A stretch of DNA of 64,000 bases. It comes from Roseiconus nitratireducens (GTDB lineage: Bacteria; Planctomycetota; Planctomycetia; Pirellulales; Pirellulaceae). How positions within the stretch are numbered: the first letter of the stretch is position 1; every line of letters starts with the position of its first letter. The notes beneath the pieces are model-generated. The model searched no databases and was not told the origin of the DNA. It saw nothing but the letters and a program-made list of their open reading frames with translations. The position numbers and the translations under genes were made by a program. Of this stretch, positions 27,763 to 36,711 are shown in pieces. The stretch spans positions 248,001-312,000 of the forward strand of contig NZ_VWOX01000010.1 in NCBI RefSeq assembly GCF_008629675.1, given 5' to 3'.

Positions 27763-29328
27763 TCAGTGGGCCTGCTGGTTGATCGGCTCTTCGACGACCA
27801 GCGAAGCGGGGAAATCGGCCGCTTCCTTGCCGCCCTTTTCCGCCCAGCGTTTGTTTTGGCTGCGGCCTTTCGGTTGATTCATGGGAATGTCCATCCCGCC
27901 CGCTTCACCAAGCATCTCGTACAGCTTGTTCTCCATCTCTTCCGCCACCGAGTTGTAGTCGGGGTTGTTGATCAGGTTCTTGGTTTCGCCCGGGTCGGTC
28001 GTCAGGTCGTAGAGCTCGTCGACATCCCATAGTCCGTAATAGGTGATGTACTTGAAGCGATCCCCGCGAAGGGCGAACTGGGTCGGCGATTGGGGGAAAT
28101 TCTTTTCCCAGTAGTAGACGTACAGAAAGTAGTCGCGCCAGGGCATGTCCGGGCGGTTGGGAATGTCCAAAAAGCTTCGTCCGTCCATGTAATCGGGTGC
28201 CTGCAATCCAGCCGCGTGCAGGATCGTCGGTCCGACGTCGATATTGCCGATCACGTTCTCGACGACGGTGCCGCCTTTGAACAGGTTCGGGCATTGCATC
28301 ATCATCGGAACGCGAATCGACGCTTCGTAGGAAACGCGTTTGTCGATCAATCCGTGCTCTCCCCACATGAAGCCGTTGTCGCCCATGTAGATGACCAGCG
28401 TGTCGTCGTGGATTCCCATCTTCTTCAGCTGGTCCAGGACGCGTCCGACACTGTCGTCCACCGCCAGAACCGATTCGCAGTAACGACGATACAGGTAATC
28501 CAGTCCTCGAGCGCTTTGGTAGGAGAAATCGATGCCGTGCCAACTGTTCTTTTGATCCCGCACCCACCGCGGAGCATCGTTCTCCGCTTTGATGTTCTCT
28601 CCCCGCGGAAGAAAGCTCAGGTCCGCGTCGGCGTACCGGCCCTCGTGACGCTTTGCCGGAGTAAAGTTGGCATGAACGGCCTTGTGGGACAGGTACAGAA
28701 AGAACGGCTCTTCGTCATCACGTTGATCCAGCCAATCGATCGCGTAGTCGGTCAATTCATCCGTGATGTAGCCCTTTTGCTTGACGCGTTTTCCGTTGAC
28801 GTTCAGCGTGTAGTTGGGCCCGGGCGGCAGATAATTCCCTTGGCCACGAAAGCTGATCCAGTGGTCGAATCCGGGACGCGGATCGTCGTGATGACCGCCC
28901 ATGTGCCACTTTCCGATGAAGGCCGTTTCGTAGCCCGCCCGCTGAAGGTATTGCGGGAAGAACAACGTGCCTTCGGGGACCGTCCGGTTGTTATCGATCA
29001 CGCGGTGTTTGTGCGTGTACAAACCGGTCAGGATGGAAGCGCGACTCGGGGAGCACAAAGACGTGGTCACAAACGCGTTCTTCAGGTGCACTCCGTTGGC
29101 CGCCAGAGAATCCAGGTGCGGCGTCTCCAGGAACGGGTGCCCGGCAAAACCCATCGCGTCGTAGCGGTGGTCGTCGGTCAGGATGAAGACCACGTTACGC
29201 GGCTTGATCGCATCGCGTTTGGGAGTTTCCGGCAAGTCCTCCGCAGGGCACACAGCGGAAAAACCGATCAGCGCGGCAAGGGAGAAAGCGGATGCCAGGA
29301 CGGTAACACGGCGGGAGAGAACAGCCAT
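27763..29328 (-). CDS. secreted sulfatase (formylglycine type)
   Basis: Protein of 521 residues of the arylsulfatase family that removes sulfate esters from sulfated compounds, probably algal polysaccharides. N-terminal signal peptide (MAVLSRRVTVLASAFSLAAL). Metal-binding Asp 52 and 53 are in ILTDDHRYD. The active-site cysteine for formylglycine is C92 in LCSPSRASILTG (CxPxR). Downstream motifs IGKWHMGG, FLYLSHKAVHANF, MGDNGFMWGEHGLIDKR and DVGPTILHAAG are all present. Length is normal. The gene is isolated, with repeats on both sides; planctomycete genomes usually hold many such genes. Confidence 0.95.
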   Translation of the reverse strand: MAVLSRRVTVLASAFSLAALIGFSAVCPAEDLPETPKRDAIKPRNVVFILTDDHRYDAMGFAGHPFLETPHLDSLAANGVHLKNAFVTTSLCSPSRASILTGLYTHKHRVIDNNRTVPEGTLFFPQYLQRAGYETAFIGKWHMGGHHDDPRPGFDHWISFRGQGNYLPPGPNYTLNVNGKRVKQKGYITDELTDYAIDWLDQRDDEEPFFLYLSHKAVHANFTPAKRHEGRYADADLSFLPRGENIKAENDAPRWVRDQKNSWHGIDFSYQSARGLDYLYRRYCESVLAVDDSVGRVLDQLKKMGIHDDTLVIYMGDNGFMWGEHGLIDKRVSYEASIRVPMMMQCPNLFKGGTVVENVIGNIDVGPTILHAAGLQAPDYMDGRSFLDIPNRPDMPWRDYFLYVYYWEKNFPQSPTQFALRGDRFKYITYYGLWDVDELYDLTTDPGETKNLINNPDYNSVAEEMENKLYEMLGEAGGMDIPMNQPKGRSQNKRWAEKGGKEAADFPASLVVEEPINQQAH

Positions 29329-29504
29329 CGGGGGCGGGGCTCCGGGTTCGGTGGGGAAGAGGCGTGAATCGCTTGGAACAGTCTAAACCGAATGCCAAGC
29401 CAGTCACAACGATCCCCAGAAGTTTGACCGGACCGGTGGCGGAGTTGGCCGGCGTGATCAACTTGCAATCGCCGAAACCCCGTCGCCCTCTTCTCCAGAC
29501 GGCG

Positions 29505-29650
29505 AAGAACTCAACCCCGTAGCCGCCGTCGCCAGACGGCGGAGAACTCAGTCCCGTAGCCGCCGTCGCCAGACGGCGAGGAACTCAGCCCCGTAGCCGC
29601 CGTCGTCGAAGAACCCAACCCCGTAGCCGCCGTCGCCAGACGGCGGAGAG
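29505..29650. repeat. tandem repeats, 37-38 bases
   Basis: Four tandem units of about 37-38 bases between the sulfatase and the next gene. Each begins CCCCGTAGCCGCCGTCG, and most continue CCAGACGGCGG and GAACTCA. The unit forms the hairpin CCGCCGTC..GACGGCGG. The third unit is shortened. Starts lie near 29,515, 29,553, 29,590 and 29,621. No spacers differ between units, so it is not a CRISPR array. Confidence 0.8.
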
Positions 29651-29953
29651 CGGCGATTTGAATTTTCGCAAATCACTTCACCCTGCCGCGCGGAGGGCGT
29701 GCAGCCTTATTTCACCCTGCTTTCCATGGTGGGGCGAGCGCTGCGTGGGGAGAATTGCTTTGCCTCTCGCCTGAGCCGGTTGCTGTCGCCGCTTCGCGGC
29801 TGGCCTTTAATGGGCGACCGTTTCCGTCGGCTCACGCCGACGGCAGGGGGCTGTCGGCGCGTCGCGACTTGAGGGCGTGCAGCTTTATTTCACCCTCCTT
29901 TCCTAGGAGGGCGAGCGTCACGCTTCGCCGCGAGTGCGTCCGCGAGTCAGAGT
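29651..29953. repeat. spacer with hairpin repeats of families 2 and 3
   Basis: No gene seen. Two copies of GAGGGCGTGCAG(C/T)..TTATTTCACCCT..TTTCC..GGGCGAGCG lie at about 29,690-29,740 and 29,870-29,912. Between them lies a family 2 block (GTTTCCGTCGGCTCACGCCGACGGCAG, then GGGCTGTCG) at about 29,817-29,870, the same as at 15,012 in the other orientation. Confidence 0.65.
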
Positions 29954-31036
29954 TCAGGGACGGGTGGCAATGCGTTGCCCCTTGGGCCGCAGCACGTACA
30001 CCTTGGGGTCGTCAACGATGAACGTGGTGCTCCAACGTTGTCCGTCGTCGGCACTGCAGATGTTGTAGAAGAACGTGCGGAAACGCTCGGCCCGGTAGCT
30101 GTACGGGTACTGGCTGCTGATGTAGTCATCCTCGGTCAGGTCGTCGACACCGGGTGAAGCGTAATAGTGCACCATGCCGTCGGGCGTCACGCTCATCCCC
30201 ATGGTCCACCAACCGGTGGTGGTAATTTGCGGGCCGCGGAAATCGCCGCCTCGCTGATTGCCTCGAATCCGCAGGTAGGCATAGTCGTTCGGTTTGCCGG
30301 TTTGCGATTTGCTCTCGAACTCGACAAACATGCCCGGCCAGTAGACTTCGTTGCCCATCTCTTCGACGGTGCGTTTGAAGATCCCGATCCCGACTTCTTT
30401 GTCGACCATCGCCGTGGTCTCCAATGCCAGCCGGAATCCGAAGTGGGGACCGCTGCGGTTTTCCCAGGTATCGACGGGCGGCAGGAACACACGCGTGGTG
30501 ACGCTGGGCACCTCGGAGATGTCGAGGCGGCGTTTCAAGCGGTACTGCACGTTGGCGACAAAGTCATCTTGGTGCATCGTTCCGCTGGGACGGCCGGGAA
30601 TCCCCGTGAACTTGCTGCGCATCAGCAGTGCACCGGTGCTTCCAGGAATGCCTCCGGGTGGCGTGGCAACGCGGCGGACCACATCGGGGTGCCCCCGTTT
30701 GATGCCTTCATACCAGCGGCCGTTGGTCGTGCGACCCATCGGGCCACGCTGGTTCTCGTCGATGTCTTCGGTGCTCTTGGGATCCCGCGGGATGTATTTC
30801 CACTCGGGGTCTTCGAAATCATCCGCGACGCCGACGATCTCACTTCCGGTTCCCGGGACGACCGGCCGTTGGGCGTCCGCGTCGGTAACGCCGGCTGTTG
30901 CCAGTAAGGCCAGGCCCAGGGTCGCGCGGCTCACCGCGTTTCCGGTCTCCGCCGCCCATCGGCACAGCAATGCCCTTCCCTTTCGCAGGCGGATCTGGCG
31001 AGCGTCCATCGATAAGCGTCCTAGCGAGATCTTCAT
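29954..31036 (-). CDS. exported hypothetical protein
   Basis: Protein of 360 residues that I do not recognise. A basic N-terminus followed by ATLGLALLATAGVTDADA looks like a signal peptide with a long n-region; the ATG at 31,012 is a second candidate start. The mature part is soluble, with many aromatic residues (WKYIPRDPKSTEDIDENQRG, GRWYEGIKRGHPDVVRR, GWWTMGMSVTPDGMVHYY) that suggest a beta-sandwich of the concanavalin/LamG type, but this is inference. Ends in a domain with ADDGQRWSTTFIVDDPKVYVL. The spacer up to the DUF58 gene (31,037-31,258) shows nothing clear. Confidence 0.68.
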   Translation of the reverse strand: MKISLGRLSMDARQIRLRKGRALLCRWAAETGNAVSRATLGLALLATAGVTDADAQRPVVPGTGSEIVGVADDFEDPEWKYIPRDPKSTEDIDENQRGPMGRTTNGRWYEGIKRGHPDVVRRVATPPGGIPGSTGALLMRSKFTGIPGRPSGTMHQDDFVANVQYRLKRRLDISEVPSVTTRVFLPPVDTWENRSGPHFGFRLALETTAMVDKEVGIGIFKRTVEEMGNEVYWPGMFVEFESKSQTGKPNDYAYLRIRGNQRGGDFRGPQITTTGWWTMGMSVTPDGMVHYYASPGVDDLTEDDYISSQYPYSYRAERFRTFFYNICSADDGQRWSTTFIVDDPKVYVLRPKGQRIATRP

Positions 31037-31258
31037 CGCTTCTCATGTCCGTTGGCGGCAGTCTTTATCCAAGCGCGGGGCGGACATGGCGACACGGTGC
31101 GGCGCAGCACGCCGTCACGCCGAATCAGACCTGGCCTCCCCTGTCATCCGTTGATCGGCATGGCCGGGTCCGGACTGTACCGATTCTCCCGGTTTTCACG
31201 CATTCGCAGCTTGGTCGGAGACGGTCAGTCGAAGGTTCGGTCGACCGGCGACGGTGAC

Positions 31259-32611
31259 TCAGGCGGTGCGGAGATGGACGCTGCGACAAAGCTCCGCGAT
31301 GCCGCCTTCGGCGGCCAGGTGAAAGGTCGGGATGTTGGCCGCAATCAAGGGGCCGGCCAGGGCTCCATAGTCATTGATGTCGAAAGTGTTGATGATCGCT
31401 GCGACCGCTCGGCCGCGCCGGGAGAATCCGATCAACGCGGACAACGTTTCTTCGCTGGCCATTTGAAAGATCGCAATCAGCGTGGTTTCGCTGCTGATCC
31501 GGGACTCGGTCTCCGTCAGCAACTGTCCCAGGGACATCGCGTCGGTGCGTTCCAGCCGAGCCAAGGTTCGACGAAGTTGTTGAAGATGGACGGCACCGCG
31601 ACCCAGGTCCACGACGACCGGGCGGATTCGATCGCTGGCTTCCAACATTTGCGCCGATTGCCTGGCATGGTCGCGAACCCGATGATCACCGGACCAGCCT
31701 TCCTGGCGGATTCTGTCGGCAGCGTCCCGACCATTGCTGATCAGGGCAAAAGGCTGCGATTGCTCATGCAGAGAGTTCGCGATGGAGACCGCGGTGGTGA
31801 TCGCCAGGTCCGTGCGGATCGGTTCGTTGCGGACCGGATTGGTGTCGCAGTGAAGATCCACCACCAGCGTTGCGCCGGCGATCGATGACGGTTCGTAGAC
31901 CTTGCTGTGAAGCACTCCCGTGCGGGCCGTTGCGGACCAGTGCACCCGTCGCATCGGGTCTCCCGGTTCCCACCGCCGGATTCCGCGCAGCCGCGTCGGG
32001 TCCTCCATCACGTTGTCACGCATGCGAATCTCCCCCATCGGACGGCGCGACCCAATTTCGTAGTCGGTCAGTTCCACGACCTTTGGAAGGACGGTGACGT
32101 ATTGCGGTTGGGCGCCCACGCGGTAGCGGCGATACAGGCCCATCAGGTCGCCGGTTTCCAGCACCGTGGGACCGATTTGGAAATAACCCCGGCGGCGGCA
32201 TTTGATCTGGTATTTCAGGTGGTGCGTCTGTCCCGGCCACAGCAGCAGGACGGCCACGCGGTCGCCGTCGACCTCCAGGGTCGGCGGGTCATGGACGGTG
32301 GCCCAGCGTGGCAGCAAGTCCTCGACCAACAACCAAAACACCGGCACCCGACTTTGATTGGTGATGGAAACGTCGACCGGCAGGATCTCGCCCACTTTCA
32401 GTTCGGCATCGCCTCCTGCGCGGGACGCGATCGAACAGTTCGTCCAGGTGGATGCCAGGAACCGATTGATCACGATGACCAACGCCGCGGCGATGGCGGC
32501 CAACACCCACAACGAAGCTCCAAACAGCCACCCCAGCAACAGCAGGGCGGCGGCGCCGGCGATCATTCCGAATCGTCGACTCGGTGGGGGCGTTGGGTCG
32601 GAGGGTGACAT
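31259..32611 (-). CDS. DUF58 domain protein
   Basis: Protein of 450 residues. Two hydrophobic helices at the N-terminus (MIAGAAALLLLGWLFGASLWVLAAIAAALVIVINRF) are followed by the DUF58 domain, marked by RRWEPGDPMRRVHWSATARTG, the usual pattern in this family. The remainder is a vWA-like fold with LVVDLHCDTNPV. DUF58 proteins are often found with MoxR ATPases; none is seen here. It may work at the membrane; function unknown. The ATG at 32,611 is chosen over 32,629. Its reading direction is shared with the ABC transporter upstream, with 140 bases between. Confidence 0.85.
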   Translation of the reverse strand: MSPSDPTPPPSRRFGMIAGAAALLLLGWLFGASLWVLAAIAAALVIVINRFLASTWTNCSIASRAGGDAELKVGEILPVDVSITNQSRVPVFWLLVEDLLPRWATVHDPPTLEVDGDRVAVLLLWPGQTHHLKYQIKCRRRGYFQIGPTVLETGDLMGLYRRYRVGAQPQYVTVLPKVVELTDYEIGSRRPMGEIRMRDNVMEDPTRLRGIRRWEPGDPMRRVHWSATARTGVLHSKVYEPSSIAGATLVVDLHCDTNPVRNEPIRTDLAITTAVSIANSLHEQSQPFALISNGRDAADRIRQEGWSGDHRVRDHARQSAQMLEASDRIRPVVVDLGRGAVHLQQLRRTLARLERTDAMSLGQLLTETESRISSETTLIAIFQMASEETLSALIGFSRRGRAVAAIINTFDINDYGALAGPLIAANIPTFHLAAEGGIAELCRSVHLRTA

Positions 32612-32751
32612 CGCCACATGATAACCCAAGGCGGTGCGCCTGACGGTTCTGTGCGTCGGGTCGCTGCGTCCGGTTCACCGCGTCCCGTTCGCGGCCGATG
32701 CTCAACCTATGGATCGTCAACTGCGGTCGGTCCGACGCCGTCCAAGAATCC

Positions 32752-33717
32752 TCACAGCGGCGCGGGCAAATCTCGCTTTTCAAACACCCGCGCGGCGGCC
32801 AGGTAACAGAGGCCACCCAGCGTCACCAGGATGCCGGAATACACCAGCGGCGGAAACATCGCCTCGGGCATCACTTCGGTCAGACTCCAGGGAGCCCGCA
32901 GGTCGCCGTCCTGGACCAGTGTGGTCAGTTTCTGAGGCCGATAGCAATTGAAAAACGACAGCGGTTGTAACCAGTGCAACACTTCGGTCGCCTTGCCCAA
33001 GCCGAACATCACCAGTTGGACCACATAAATCGCCATCACCACGCCGACCGTCCGCCATCGATAGCGGTCCAGACTGCTCAGCAACGTGGACAATCCCAGC
33101 AGGAAAAAACCGAAGGCAAACAAGTTGAACGTGGCCGCACCAAACGCTCGCACGTCGACACGCTCGGACAACGGAAAAGATTCTTTCACTGGGTCGCCAG
33201 TTTGCAGGGGGATTTCCCAGCCCAGTAGCGGAACCTCGACGCTAGGCGGCGGAACGGTTTCGTCGACGGTGGTCGCGGAAACGCCGACGGCGATGCCGAC
33301 CCAAACCATCGCGCACAGCAAAGCCAGCCCGGCGACGGCCACGGTCGCGTGGGACCACAGCAACGTGCCACGGCTGATCGGTTGCCCCAACATCATCTCC
33401 ATCGTCCCGCGTCCCAGCTCGCCGCTGACCACGTCACTGCCCCGTGAAATGCACCAGATCACGGTGCACAAGATGACGATCGGTTCGTCGAACGTCATGC
33501 CGACACGGCCCTGGTACGTGAACAGCGCATCGAAACTGATCGGCGCTAACTTTTCGAACTGGCGGAACTGTTCCAGGATCGTTTGAAACTGGCCCATGTC
33601 CAGCAGACTGACCACCCACACACGGACCCACGCGAACGCGAACAGGGTCAGCGAACAGGCGGCCAGCAGCAGAAAAGATTGTTTGATGTAGCTGCGAACG
33701 AGAACGTGGTCGATCAA
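32752..33717 (-). CDS. ABC-2 type transporter permease
   Basis: Membrane protein of 321 residues with five or six hydrophobic segments (SFLLLAACSLTLFAFAWVRVWVVSLL at the start; later LWSHATVAVAGLALLCAMVWVGIAVGV and FNLFAFGFFLLGLSTLLSSL). Its pattern fits ABC-2 permeases such as those of the ABC-type multidrug/bacteriocin transport class. The GELGRGTMEMMLGQPISRGTLL segment is the usual cytoplasmic loop. Its start overlaps the end of the ATPase gene by four bases, so the two are one operon. Substrate unknown. Confidence 0.87.
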   Translation of the reverse strand: MIDHVLVRSYIKQSFLLLAACSLTLFAFAWVRVWVVSLLDMGQFQTILEQFRQFEKLAPISFDALFTYQGRVGMTFDEPIVILCTVIWCISRGSDVVSGELGRGTMEMMLGQPISRGTLLWSHATVAVAGLALLCAMVWVGIAVGVSATTVDETVPPPSVEVPLLGWEIPLQTGDPVKESFPLSERVDVRAFGAATFNLFAFGFFLLGLSTLLSSLDRYRWRTVGVVMAIYVVQLVMFGLGKATEVLHWLQPLSFFNCYRPQKLTTLVQDGDLRAPWSLTEVMPEAMFPPLVYSGILVTLGGLCYLAAARVFEKRDLPAPL

Positions 33718-34775
33718 ACCGAGGCCTCACGTGCGGCGGAATCCTGCGAGCCGGAGGCCGTTGGATGCATCAAGCTTTCCGGGGCCTCCCGCGGAAACCG
33801 AAGCGTGTCGCGATGCACGGAATCGTAAACCGCCCTCAAACCCAACGGCTCGATGCGAATTCGCTGTAGCTGCAAAGAGGTGATCCAGGGAAGCAATTTC
33901 GCCAGGTCGCCGGCAATGTCGATGCGTATCGGATACACCCCGTTCCGGGCAGTCGTCGAAACGGAGTGGACCTCCACGGCCTGACGCAGTTCCTCCGGAA
34001 CCATCGCCGACAGCGTGCCGTCATCCGGCCGATGCTGGTCGCGAAGTTCTCCCCAGACACGATGACGCTGGAACAAGTCGTCCATTTCCAACTGGTGGGC
34101 CAACACGCCGCGACGCAGAAATGCTACCCGGTTGCAAGTCTCTTCGATTTCACTGAGGACGTGCGAGGAAAGAATCACGGTGCGCCCTTGGGCGTTCGCT
34201 TCGCGGACCAGGTCCAGCACGGTGGCGCGAACCGTCGGATCCAGGTTCGCCGTCGGTTCATCCAGAATCATCAGCGGCGTCGATGGCGCCAGGACGATGG
34301 CGAGGGCCAGCTTCTGTCGCATTCCGGTCGACATCATCCCGACCCTGCGGCTGGTGTCCAGTTCCAACGCGTCGGCTAGCTCCAGGCTGCGTTGCAGATT
34401 TCCCCTGGGGTGCAACTGCGAGAAAAAACGCAGCACGCCATGACCGCGCAGGTGCCGCGGCAGCCGCGCATCCCCCGGCAAGTAGGCAACGTTGCGGCGG
34501 ACTTCCACCGAATCCTCCGCCGGGTCGTGACCACACACCACGGCGCGACCCGCCGTCGTCCGCAGGAATCCCAACAGGGAACGAATCAACGTGGTTTTGC
34601 CGGCGCCGTTGGGGCCCAGCAGCCCAAAGATGTCGCCCGGGCGTACCTCCAACGTGCAATCGATCAAGGCACGAAATTCGCCGTAGCTCTTCGACAGTCC
34701 GCGGCACAGGACGATCGGATCTTCCGCGGGCCGATCCTGGGTGTTGCTCACGGGCGTCTCGACCACACCGGACAT
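33714..34775 (-). CDS. ABC transporter ATP-binding protein
   Basis: Protein of 353 residues. Walker A is GLLGPNGAGKTTLIR, the Walker B is LMILDEPTANLDP, and the H-loop is VILSSHVLSEIEE. The signature loop is MSTGMRQKLALA instead of LSGGQ, which is common in the Bcr/Ccm-like ABC-2 ATPases. A C-terminal extension of about 100 residues resembles the accessory domain of such exporters. The ATG at 34,775 follows an N-terminal stretch in the spacer that looks non-coding. Overlaps the permease gene by four bases. Confidence 0.92.
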   Translation of the reverse strand: MSGVVETPVSNTQDRPAEDPIVLCRGLSKSYGEFRALIDCTLEVRPGDIFGLLGPNGAGKTTLIRSLLGFLRTTAGRAVVCGHDPAEDSVEVRRNVAYLPGDARLPRHLRGHGVLRFFSQLHPRGNLQRSLELADALELDTSRRVGMMSTGMRQKLALAIVLAPSTPLMILDEPTANLDPTVRATVLDLVREANAQGRTVILSSHVLSEIEETCNRVAFLRRGVLAHQLEMDDLFQRHRVWGELRDQHRPDDGTLSAMVPEELRQAVEVHSVSTTARNGVYPIRIDIAGDLAKLLPWITSLQLQRIRIEPLGLRAVYDSVHRDTLRFPREAPESLMHPTASGSQDSAAREASV

Positions 34776-34968
34776 AAACAGGCGATGACTGTACGAACTG
34801 GAACGATCTGATTGATGATAGCCCCCGGGATGATAGCCCACGGGCGCGAACCTGCGAATGACCAAACGCACTATTGTGCAAGACGGTCAAACCGAGAACA
34901 CTGACCGGCGTCACTTGGACGTTCCCCCCTAAAAGTTCCTCGCGGTCCGCAACGTTCGGCAATTTGTT

Positions 34969-36159
34969 ATGACTGATTTCCAACTTCCAGTCGGGTTTCG
35001 TTTCTCCGGCGTCGCGGCCGGCATCAAGAAGAGCGGTAAACCGGACGTGTCGTTGATTGTCGGGGACGGCCCCCTGACCGCGGCCGGCGTGTACACCCAG
35101 AACCAGGTCGTCGCGGCACCGGTCCTTTGGTGCCGTCAACGGACACCGTCGGATTCGGTTCGCGCCGTGATCACCAACAGCGGCAATGCCAACGCCTGTA
35201 CCGGGGACCAAGGACTCCAGGATGCCCAGACCATGTGTCGCCAAGTCGCCGCGGCGGTCGCGATCGATCCGGACGACGTGCTGGTGATGAGCACGGGGAT
35301 CATCGGGCAGCCGTTACCGATGGAAGTGGTGTGCCGGGGGATCGATGCCGCCGCCGACCAGTTGGGCGATTCTGCGGAGGATTTCGTGAGAGCCGCTGAC
35401 GCGATCCTGACCACCGACCAGGGGCGCAAGGTTGCCTCGCGCGTCGTCGTCTTGGGCGATCAGCCGGTGCGAATCGCCGCGATGGCCAAGGGGGCGGGCA
35501 TGATCGCGCCCAACATGGCGACTCTGCTGGCCGTCGTGCTGACCGATGCAAAGCTGACTCCGACGCAGGCTCAAGAATTGATCGCGGGCGCCGCCGATCG
35601 TTCTTTCAACTCCGTCAGCGTCGATGGTCATACCAGCACCAATGACACGCTGCTGATGCTTTCCAGCGGTGCCAGCGGCGCGGAGGTGACCGCGGAACAT
35701 CTGCCGGCCTTCGCGGCTGCCGTGGAACAGATCTGCCAGGAATTGGCCTGGGCATTGGTGGCCGACGGCGAGGGGGCGACCCACGTGATGAGAATCCAAG
35801 TCACCGGTGCGGCGTCCGACGGAGATGCCAAAGTGATCGCGCGGGCGGTCGGTGAAAGTCTGCTCGTCAAAACGGCCATCACTGGCGGCGATCCCAACTG
35901 GGGCCGCATCGTATCCGCCGCCGGAGCGGCCGGACCGAAGATCGAGCCGACGAAAACGGCGCTGAAAATCAACGGCACCCCGATCTACAGCGACGGCGGC
36001 CCCACGCGCTACGACGCCGCCACGCTCAGCCAGTCGATGAAGGCCGAAAAAGAAGTCCTGGTCGAACTGACCGTTGGACAGGGGTCGGGACAAGCCACCC
36101 GGTGGGCCAGCGACCTGACCGTGGAGTATGTCCGCTTCAACAGCGAATACACCACCTGA
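34969..36159 (+). CDS. argJ: bifunctional glutamate N-acetyltransferase / ornithine acetyltransferase
   Basis: Enzyme of 396 residues that transfers the acetyl group from N-acetylornithine to glutamate and so recycles acetyl in arginine synthesis. The self-cleavage site is in KGAGMIAPNMATLLAVV, where the Thr of MAT becomes the N-terminal nucleophile of the beta chain. Other features: ITNSGNANACTG near the start and GGDPNWGRIVSAAG (substrate loop). The C-terminus, CDLTxxYVRxNxEYTT-like (ASDLTVEYVRFNSEYTT), is complete. Whether it also uses acetyl-CoA cannot be told. A single gene, divergent from the ABC genes. Confidence 0.96.
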   Translation: MTDFQLPVGFRFSGVAAGIKKSGKPDVSLIVGDGPLTAAGVYTQNQVVAAPVLWCRQRTPSDSVRAVITNSGNANACTGDQGLQDAQTMCRQVAAAVAIDPDDVLVMSTGIIGQPLPMEVVCRGIDAAADQLGDSAEDFVRAADAILTTDQGRKVASRVVVLGDQPVRIAAMAKGAGMIAPNMATLLAVVLTDAKLTPTQAQELIAGAADRSFNSVSVDGHTSTNDTLLMLSSGASGAEVTAEHLPAFAAAVEQICQELAWALVADGEGATHVMRIQVTGAASDGDAKVIARAVGESLLVKTAITGGDPNWGRIVSAAGAAGPKIEPTKTALKINGTPIYSDGGPTRYDAATLSQSMKAEKEVLVELTVGQGSGQATRWASDLTVEYVRFNSEYTT

Positions 36160-36227
36160 GGCGGTCCGCCGGGCGATCGCCACGGAGGATCCAGCGTCGG
36201 GGAGTTTTGGCATTCTTCCCCAAAAAG

Positions 36228-36300
36228 AGCCGACAGCCGGATTCGAACCGGCGACCTAATCATTACGAATGATTTGCTCTACCAGCTGAGCTACGTCGGC
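36228..36300 (-). tRNA. tRNA-Thr (CGT)
   Basis: Cloverleaf of 73 bases on the reverse strand. Acceptor stem GCCGACG pairs with TGTCGGC, discriminator T, no encoded CCA. The anticodon arm is AATCA-TTCGTAA-TGATT with anticodon CGT, and the T-arm is GCCGG-TTCGAATC-CGGC. The D-arm is GCTCAGCTGGTAGAGC. Confidence 0.95.
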
Positions 36301-36711
36301 AAGCTGCGGGAGCGAGAAGCTTTATCGGCCGCCCAAGGGCACCACTTCACGTTCCTTCGCTCAGAAAAGTACAAAACCCGCCCCATCTTCGCCAGTGCCT
36401 ATCGGGCAAGACGGGCGCCCCAGACCGCGATTTCTGCAATTGAGCCGAAGGGGCGGGAAAAGAATTGGGCGAGCAGCGTGCCACGACTCGACAAAAATTA
36501 TTTTTTTCGTTAAAAAAATCTTTCCGGCAACGGGTTTCCCCGGTGACCCCGGTCCGCGCCTGGCCTTCCCCGAGAGCCGGTCAGGCAAAAAATCGGCCCG
36601 ATGATTGCCTCGCCGGGCGTCAGCTGGGCGCGGATTCCCGCTGATGCGTCATCACGGCGATATCGACCGAACAACCACACGCTCGCTGGGCGAGCAGGAG
36701 AATTGCACTCG
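36301..36711. other. spacer between tRNA-Thr and the TPR gene
   Basis: About 410 bases without a gene. It should hold the promoter of the tRNA (reverse strand) and of the TPR gene (forward). At 36,497-36,518 there is an AT-rich inverted repeat (TTTTTTTCG TTAAAAAAA). Confidence 0.4.

Noticed and set aside
27262-28032. Long plus-strand frames with repeated REPGNE-type peptide
   Set aside because: They are translations of the hairpin repeats and part of the antisense strand of the sulfatase; no start signal or domain.
29505-29650. Possible CRISPR array
   Set aside because: Units are directly adjacent tandem repeats of 37-38 bases with no distinct spacers, and no cas gene is near.
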